Of a DNA stretch of 64,000 nt, positions 59,149-64,000 are shown piece by piece. The position numbers were made by a program, and so were the translations under genes. Source of the stretch: Pseudomonas fluorescens (lineage in GTDB: Bacteria > Pseudomonadota > Gammaproteobacteria > Pseudomonadales > Pseudomonadaceae); the NCBI RefSeq assembly GCF_902497745.1, contig NZ_CABVHJ010000012.1, positions 124,001-188,000 of the forward strand. Reading direction: 5' to 3'. Numbering within the stretch: position 1 is the first letter of the stretch; each line of letters opens with the position of its first letter. A model generated the notes under the pieces. That model made no database searches, had not been told where the DNA came from, and saw only the letters and a program-made list of their open reading frames with translations.

Positions 59149-59556
59149 ATGTATAGACGAATTCTTCTGCTTGCTGCGTTGATGTTTTCCGTTGCCGGTT
59201 GCGTCCCGTACTCCTACGCGGACTCGTATTACAGCTCAGAGGTCTACACCTCACCTGCACCGGCCTACTACAACACGGGTGGCACGTATTACAACGGTGG
59301 CAGCAGGTATTACGCGCAGCCACGCTATTACCAGCCAGCCCCGCGGTATTACCAGCAACCGCGCTATTACCAATCGGCGCCGCGTTACTATCAACCGGCC
59401 CCGCGTCATTATGAAAGTCGTCGCTGGCACGGCAATGATCGCGGGCGTTGGGACGGCCACCGTCGCGGCGGTTGGGATAACGATCACCGCGGTCGTGGCA
59501 ACTATGATCGACACAGCGGGCGCGGTGACCACAATGGACGTGGCAACCGCTGGTAA
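59149..59556 (+). CDS. Tyr-rich lipoprotein B
   Basis: This 135-residue protein has the signal MYRRILLLAALMFSVAGCVPYS with lipid Cys, followed by about ten short repeats of the form (Y/P)RYYQPAP or SAPRYYQ, then a basic tail rich in Arg, Gly, His, Trp and Asp (RWHGNDRGRWDGHRRGGWDN). It shares the start context and overall plan with lipoprotein A, so the two are probably duplicated. Function is unknown; Tyr-rich envelope proteins may take part in cross-linking or metal binding. The ATG at 59149 follows AGGAGG. Confidence 0.8.
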   Translation: MYRRILLLAALMFSVAGCVPYSYADSYYSSEVYTSPAPAYYNTGGTYYNGGSRYYAQPRYYQPAPRYYQQPRYYQSAPRYYQPAPRHYESRRWHGNDRGRWDGHRRGGWDNDHRGRGNYDRHSGRGDHNGRGNRW

Positions 59557-59569
59557 TCACCCGCAAATG

Positions 59570-59599
59570 AAAAGCGGCGCTTTGAGCGCCGCTTTTTTT
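59570..59599. terminator. Bidirectional rho-independent terminator
   Basis: AAAAGCGGCGC-TTTGA-GCGCCGCTTTTTTT lies between convergent lipoprotein B and the hydratase-family gene. T-runs suit both strands, the plus strand better. Confidence 0.93.
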
Positions 59600-59610
59600 G
59601 TGCCCGGATT

Positions 59611-60723
59611 TTAATACTGCGTCAAATCCGCCAACGGATGCCGCCCCTCCCAGACCTTGTGAAAGTGCGCCTCAACCACCGCATCCGGCACATTGTTGAT
59701 GTCCGGCCAGTGCCAGTGCGGCTTTTGATCCTTGTCGATCAGGCGCGCGCGAACCCCTTCGCTGAACTCCGGGTGCCGGCAGCAATTGAGGCTCAGGGTG
59801 TATTCCATCTGAAAGACTTCGGCCAGTGACATGTGCCGAGCACGGATGATCTGTTCCCAGACCAGATGCGCGGTCAGCGGCGAGCCTTCGCTCATGGTTT
59901 TCTCTGCCCGGGCGATCAACGGATCGCTGCTGTCGCGTTGCAGGCTGATGGCTTTCCACGCGCAGGTGACGTCGCTGACGTCGAGCAACTCATCAATCTG
60001 CTGACGACGCGGCAGCCACTGCGCTTCAGGCATCTGCGCCACGGCTTCCTGCTGCAACGCCTTGAGCAGGCTGTTGAGTTGCACGTCGATCTGTTCCTGC
60101 CAATTCAGCTGCAGCAGGCCTTCGATCAGTTGTGGCTGCTGTTCGTCGAGCAGGAAGCGGTCGGCCAGATCCAGATCGATCGCATCACGAGCGTTCATGT
60201 GCGCGCCGGTCAGGCCCAAAAACAAACCGAGCCTGCCCGGCAGCCGTGCGAGAAACCAGCTGGCGCCGACGTCCGGATACAGACCGATGGTGATTTCCGG
60301 CATCGCCAAGCGGCTGCTCGGTGTGACAATCCGCGTACTCGCCCCTTGCAGCAGGCCCATGCCCCCACCGAGCACATACCCGTGGCCCCAGCAGATCAAC
60401 GGTTTCGGGTAGGTGTGCAGGCTGTAATCCAGGCGATACTCCGCGCTGAAAAACTGCGCGGCCAGCGGCGGTACTTCGCCGGGATGGGCGCGACAGGCCT
60501 CCACCAGGCTGCGTACCTCGCCGCCAGCGCAGAACGCTTTGGCGCCATTACCGCGCAGCAGCACGCAGACGATTTGCGCATCCTTGGCCCAGGCGTTCAA
60601 CTTGTCGCTGAGGGCGTTGATCATCGGCAAAGACAGCGCATTCAGCGACTTTTCAGCATCCAGGCTGGCGATACCGATGCGGGCGCCGTCGGTGCCGGTG
60701 AGTTCTTCGAAGTGCAGATTCAT
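59611..60723 (-). CDS. Enoyl-CoA hydratase/isomerase family protein (3-hydroxyisobutyryl-CoA hydrolase-like)
   Basis: This 370-residue crotonase-fold protein has AEKSLNALSLPMINAL, the oxyanion-hole motifs GNGAKAFCAGGEVRSLVEACR and GHGYVLGGGMGLLQGAS, and TIGLYPDVGASWFLARLPGRLGLFLGLTG. The C-terminal helical part (EYTLSLNCCRHPEFSEGVRARLIDKDQKPHWHW) is typical of the 3-hydroxyisobutyryl-CoA hydrolase subgroup, which removes CoA in valine breakdown. Other acyl-CoA substrates are possible. It stands alone; no mmsAB or other valine genes are nearby. Length is normal. Confidence 0.82.
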   Translation of the reverse strand: MNLHFEELTGTDGARIGIASLDAEKSLNALSLPMINALSDKLNAWAKDAQIVCVLLRGNGAKAFCAGGEVRSLVEACRAHPGEVPPLAAQFFSAEYRLDYSLHTYPKPLICWGHGYVLGGGMGLLQGASTRIVTPSSRLAMPEITIGLYPDVGASWFLARLPGRLGLFLGLTGAHMNARDAIDLDLADRFLLDEQQPQLIEGLLQLNWQEQIDVQLNSLLKALQQEAVAQMPEAQWLPRRQQIDELLDVSDVTCAWKAISLQRDSSDPLIARAEKTMSEGSPLTAHLVWEQIIRARHMSLAEVFQMEYTLSLNCCRHPEFSEGVRARLIDKDQKPHWHWPDINNVPDAVVEAHFHKVWEGRHPLADLTQY

Positions 60724-60849
60724 CGTGACCTCGATCGGGAATTTGAACGATCAGTATGATCGTTGTGTGGGAAAGTGCCGGATCTGCGTCAGATCAATTG
60801 ACAAGCGTGGTCGGCTTTCCTAGGGTTCGCCCCATTGTTTTTGCCGGGT

Positions 60850-61548
60850 ATGACCATGACTGCTGACGACCGTATCAAACTCGAACCGAGCTGGAAGGAG
60901 GCACTGCGTGCAGAATTCGACCAGCCTTACATGGCAGAGTTGCGCCAGTTTCTGCAGCAGGAGCGGGCGGCCGGCAAGGAAATCTATCCGCCGGGGCCGA
61001 TGATTTTCAATGCCTTGAATTCAACACCGCTGGATAAAGTGAAGGTGGTAATCCTCGGCCAGGATCCGTATCACGGCCCAGGCCAGGCCCATGGCCTGTG
61101 CTTCTCGGTGCAACCGGGCGTGCCGGCGCCGCCGTCGCTGGTCAACATCTATAAAGAGTTAAAGCGCGACCTGAACATCGACATTCCCAATCACGGTTAC
61201 CTGCAGAGCTGGGCCGATCAGGGCGTGTTGATGATCAACACGACCATGACCGTCGAGCGCGCCAACGCCAATGCGCACAAGGACAAGGGCTGGCAGTTTT
61301 TCACCGACCGGATCATTGAACTGGTCAGTGAACGGCAGCCGCACCTAGTGTTCATGCTCTGGGGCGCCCATGCGCAGAGCAAGCAGAAGCTGATCGACGC
61401 GACCAAGCACCTGGTGCTGACGTCGGTGCATCCGTCGCCGCTGTCAGCGTATCGCGGGTTTCTCGGTTGCGGGCATTTCAGCCGGACCAACAAGTTTCTC
61501 GAGCAGAATGGCGAGACGCCGATCGAGTGGCGTTTGCCGCCGATTTGA
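60850..61548 (+). CDS. ung: Uracil-DNA glycosylase
   Basis: This 232-residue family 1 enzyme removes uracil from DNA. It has the water-activating motif GQDPYHGPGQAHG (catalytic Asp72 from this start), LLMINTTMTVE-like block VLMINTTMTVERANANAHKD, and the DNA-intercalation motif HPSPLSAYRGFLGCGHF with catalytic His. Two ATGs lie six bases apart (60850, 60856); either could be used. Length is normal. It stands alone in front of a REP doublet. Confidence 0.95.
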   Translation: MTMTADDRIKLEPSWKEALRAEFDQPYMAELRQFLQQERAAGKEIYPPGPMIFNALNSTPLDKVKVVILGQDPYHGPGQAHGLCFSVQPGVPAPPSLVNIYKELKRDLNIDIPNHGYLQSWADQGVLMINTTMTVERANANAHKDKGWQFFTDRIIELVSERQPHLVFMLWGAHAQSKQKLIDATKHLVLTSVHPSPLSAYRGFLGCGHFSRTNKFLEQNGETPIEWRLPPI

Positions 61549-61569
61549 TGCGCTGACTGAGCCGGCCCC

Positions 61570-61645
61570 TTCGCGAGCAGGCTCGCTCCCACATTGGTTT
61601 TGCGGCGTTTCACATGACCAATGTGGGAGCGAGCTTGCTCGCGAA
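61570..61645. repeat. REP doublet, short spacer
   Basis: TTCGCGAGCAGGCTCGCTCC and GGGAGCGAGCTTGCTCGCGA lie between convergent ung and the AbrB-type gene. It is the last of the 13 doublets. Confidence 0.92.
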
Positions 61646-61668
61646 GAAGGCAACTCGGTCTTGCAGAC

Positions 61669-62703
61669 TTACTCGGGATTACGATTCCAATACTTGAACA
61701 ACGGCTCCGCCAAAAACAGCACAAACAGCAACCGCATCACCTGCATCGCCGTCACCAGCGGTACTGACAATTGCAGCGTCTCCGCCGTCAGACTCATTTC
61801 GGCAATCCCGCCGGGCATCATGCCCAACGTCAGTGAACGCAAATCCAGATGAGTCAAAGCACTCAGCCCCAACGCCGCCAATGTCGCGATCAACATGGTC
61901 AACGCCGTGCCAATCAACGTCCGGCCCATGAATGAAGGCGCACGCCGGAAGAACTGCCGGTTGAAGTGGCAACCCAAACCGCTGCCAATCAGCCACTGGC
62001 CAATCTGACTTCCACCATTGGGCAAACCGATGTGCAAATCCCAGCCAATGCTCACCGCCGCACTCACCAGCAACGGTCCGAACAGCCACGGATTGGGTTG
62101 GCGCAAACGCTGCCAGAGCCAGGCGAGCACACCGCCCGCCGGAAACAGAATCGCCAGCCAGCGCCAATCGACGCTGCCGGCATGAGAAATCGGATTGCCG
62201 TCGCCCAGCAGATACTTGAACGCCGCCGGCACGCACAACACCACCACCAGCACCCGCAAACTCTGCCCCGCCGCGACGTGGCTGAGCATCGCGCCATTAC
62301 GCGCGCCAAGGTTGACCATCTCCCCGGAACCGCCGGGCATACTTGAGAAAAACGCCGTGGCGCGATCCTCGCCGGTGCGGCGCATCAACCACACGCCGAC
62401 CACTGCCGACAGGCTGGTGACCAGTGCGCCGAAGAAGATCAAACCGAAATGACTGAGCACCTGCTCCATCACCACCGGGGTGAAGTGCAGGCCGATGCCG
62501 ATGCCGACGATCCACTGGCCGCACTTGCGGCCGCCAGGGATTTCCGTGAGTTGCCACGGGGTCAGGCAGCGCACGAGGATGATCGCCAGCAACGAGCCGA
62601 CCATCCACGGCAGTGGCCAGCCGATCTGGCTGGCGAGGTAACCGCCCAGCAGACCGACCAGCGGGGTTCCCCACCAGGATTTCAGTGAGGCGCGATCAAA
62701 CAT
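61669..62703 (-). CDS. AbrB-family membrane protein
   Basis: This 344-residue protein has two similar halves with the motif PxxxMPGGxxEM: SSMPGGSGEMVNLGA in the first and GMMPGGIAEMSLTAETL in the second. This is the AbrB membrane duplication, and about ten membrane helices are predicted. These proteins (once called ammonia monooxygenase regulators) are uncharacterised transporters that are often next to tripartite tricarboxylate transporters, as here. Its start overlaps the tctA stop by eight bases, so they share a transcript and probably a substrate. Confidence 0.85.
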   Translation of the reverse strand: MFDRASLKSWWGTPLVGLLGGYLASQIGWPLPWMVGSLLAIILVRCLTPWQLTEIPGGRKCGQWIVGIGIGLHFTPVVMEQVLSHFGLIFFGALVTSLSAVVGVWLMRRTGEDRATAFFSSMPGGSGEMVNLGARNGAMLSHVAAGQSLRVLVVVLCVPAAFKYLLGDGNPISHAGSVDWRWLAILFPAGGVLAWLWQRLRQPNPWLFGPLLVSAAVSIGWDLHIGLPNGGSQIGQWLIGSGLGCHFNRQFFRRAPSFMGRTLIGTALTMLIATLAALGLSALTHLDLRSLTLGMMPGGIAEMSLTAETLQLSVPLVTAMQVMRLLFVLFLAEPLFKYWNRNPE

Positions 62704-64000
62704 CGGCGATGGCGCGACGCGCGACCGAACGTTTGCGCCAGATGCGGATCAGCGGGAAGGCCAGCATCAGCGCGGTCAGCACCCAGACACCGAAAGTGAT
62801 CGGGCTCGACCAGAGGATTTCCAGCGCACCGTTGGAAATCGACAGCGCCCGACGCAGGTTCTGCTCCATCAGACCGCCGAGGATGAAGCCCAGCAGTACC
62901 GGCGACAACGGGAAGTCGAGCTTGCGCAGGATGTAGCCGAAGATACCGATGCCGACCATCAGGAACAGGTCGAAGGTGGTGGCGTGCACCGCATAAACGC
63001 CGATCCCGGTGATGATGGCGATCACCGGCACCAGTGCCCAGTTTGGCACCGCGAGGATGCGGGTGAAGATGCGGATCATCGGAATGTTGAGGATCACCAG
63101 CATGATGTTGGCGATGAACAACGAGGCGATCAGGCCCCAGACGATGTCAGGTTGTTGCTGGAATAGCAGCGGGCCCGGAGTGATGTTGTACAGCGACAGG
63201 GCGCCGATCATCACCGCGGTAGTGCCCGAACCTGGCACACCCAGTGTCAGCATTGGCACCAGCGCACCGCAGGCCGACGCGCCAATGGCAGTTTCCGGTG
63301 CGGCGAGGCCGCGGGCATCACCCTGACCGAATTTGCCACTGGCACCGGCGATGCGTTTTTCGGTCATGTAAGCCACGGCGCTGGCCAGCGTCGCGCCGGC
63401 ACCCGGCAACACGCCCATGATGAACCCGAGCAGGCCGCAACGGATGTTCACCACGAACACCGACGAGGCTTCCTTGAAGTTGAACATCATGCGGCCGGTG
63501 GCTTTCACCGCTTCCTGGCCGCGATGGGTTTTCTCCAGCAGCAACAGAATCTCACTGACCGAGAACAGGCCCAGCACCAGCACGACGAATTGGATGCCGT
63601 CGGTCAGGTGAATGTTGTCGCCGGTAAAGCGGTAAACGCCGCTGTTGGCGTCAATGCCGACGCTCGACAGGAACAGGCCGATCAACGCCGCGATAAAAGT
63701 TTTCAAAGGTCGATCCCCGGCCATACCGCCGAGGCAGACAATCGCAAACACCATCAACACGAAGTATTCCGCCGGCCCGAAGGCGATCGCCCATTTCGCC
63801 AGCAGCGGCGCGAACAGCACCATGCCGCAGGTGGCGATAAATGCGCCGATAAACGAACTCCATGCCGACAGCGACAGCGCCACACCGGCCAGACCTTTGC
63901 GGGCCATCGGGTAGCCGTCGAGGGTGGTCATCACGGTCGACGCCTCGCCCGGAATGTTCAGCAGGATCGAACTGATCCGGCCTCCGTATTCGCAACCCAG
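62696..64000 (-). CDS. tctA: Tripartite tricarboxylate transporter large membrane subunit TctA, C-terminal part
   Basis: This gene runs past the right edge; 434 codons are visible, and the frame stays open to base 64000 (LGCEYGGRISSILLNIPGEAS follows the edge). The family signature NIPGEASTVMTTLDGYPMARKG is seen near the window end, then many helices, GLLGFIMGVLPGAGATLASAVAYMTEKR and GVPGSGTTAVMIGAL. TctA forms the transport channel of the secondary importers that use a periplasmic binding protein TctC and small subunit TctB, probably encoded beyond the edge. The substrate is unknown but usually a carboxylate. Confidence 0.92.
   Translation of the reverse strand: MGCEYGGRISSILLNIPGEASTVMTTLDGYPMARKGLAGVALSLSAWSSFIGAFIATCGMVLFAPLLAKWAIAFGPAEYFVLMVFAIVCLGGMAGDRPLKTFIAALIGLFLSSVGIDANSGVYRFTGDNIHLTDGIQFVVLVLGLFSVSEILLLLEKTHRGQEAVKATGRMMFNFKEASSVFVVNIRCGLLGFIMGVLPGAGATLASAVAYMTEKRIAGASGKFGQGDARGLAAPETAIGASACGALVPMLTLGVPGSGTTAVMIGALSLYNITPGPLLFQQQPDIVWGLIASLFIANIMLVILNIPMIRIFTRILAVPNWALVPVIAIITGIGVYAVHATTFDLFLMVGIGIFGYILRKLDFPLSPVLLGFILGGLMEQNLRRALSISNGALEILWSSPITFGVWVLTALMLAFPLIRIWRKRSVARRAIADV

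Overview
The window looks like chromosomal DNA of a Pseudomonas of the P. fluorescens group. The evidence is recognisable Pseudomonas genes (emh/ttg-type RND efflux operon with its TetR repressor, xenB, olsBA, phaG, fosA, DUF6124) and many copies of the fluorescens-type REP palindrome (core GTGGGAGCGAGC). Most genes use GC-rich codons; one visibly AT-rich block (about 40.6-43.9 kb) stands apart.

Layout. 0-2.4 kb: start of emhB, emhA and divergent emhR around a TtgR-like operator. 2.8-5.4 kb: arsR-MFS-xenB operon. 5.6-16.9 kb: acpH, ornithine-lipid genes olsBA, an acyl-CoA dehydrogenase-like protein, a serine hydrolase pair, YceI plus a cardiolipin synthase-type phospholipase D, the GH3 glucosidase bglX, and a LemA/TPM/TPM operon. 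17.3-26.2 kb: a methyltransferase, a DMT exporter, small housekeeping proteins, an aldolase pair controlled by an XRE-cupin regulator, a SIR2-like DUF4917 protein, and an iron alcohol dehydrogenase with an ANR-like box. 26.2-33.2 kb: a divergent Ig-like/delta-60-repeat pair, then LysR, CaiB CoA transferase, HMG-CoA lyase-family enzyme and MFS transporter, probably one acid-catabolic unit. 33.3-40.4 kb: a transporter remnant, two tandem secreted paralogues followed by fosA, a LysE exporter, a KGG stress peptide, and a DUF6124 gene behind a long, highly folded leader. 40.6-43.5 kb: the AT-rich three-gene operon (tandem RmlC-like cupin, 90-residue protein, MFS exporter) next to tRNA-Gly(CCC). 44.3-48 kb: phaG, rsuA, a CWC zinc-type protein and a diguanylate cyclase.

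48.4-58.5 kb is the most coherent system: a sigma-54-type promoter, a guanidine-I (ykkC) riboswitch, an ABC importer, two DUF1989 proteins, a 'urea' carboxylase and an allophanate hydrolase, all on the minus strand. The riboswitch makes guanidine, not urea, the likely substrate: import, carboxylation, deimination to allophanate, then hydrolysis to ammonia and CO2, probably under nitrogen control. The carboxylase gene carries a complete 99-bp REP doublet in frame, adding about 33 residues between two domains.

58.7-64 kb: two Tyr-rich lipoprotein genes with identical start contexts, an enoyl-CoA hydratase/isomerase-family hydrolase, ung, an AbrB-type membrane protein and the end of tctA. Both window edges cut genes (emhB on the left, tctA on the right).
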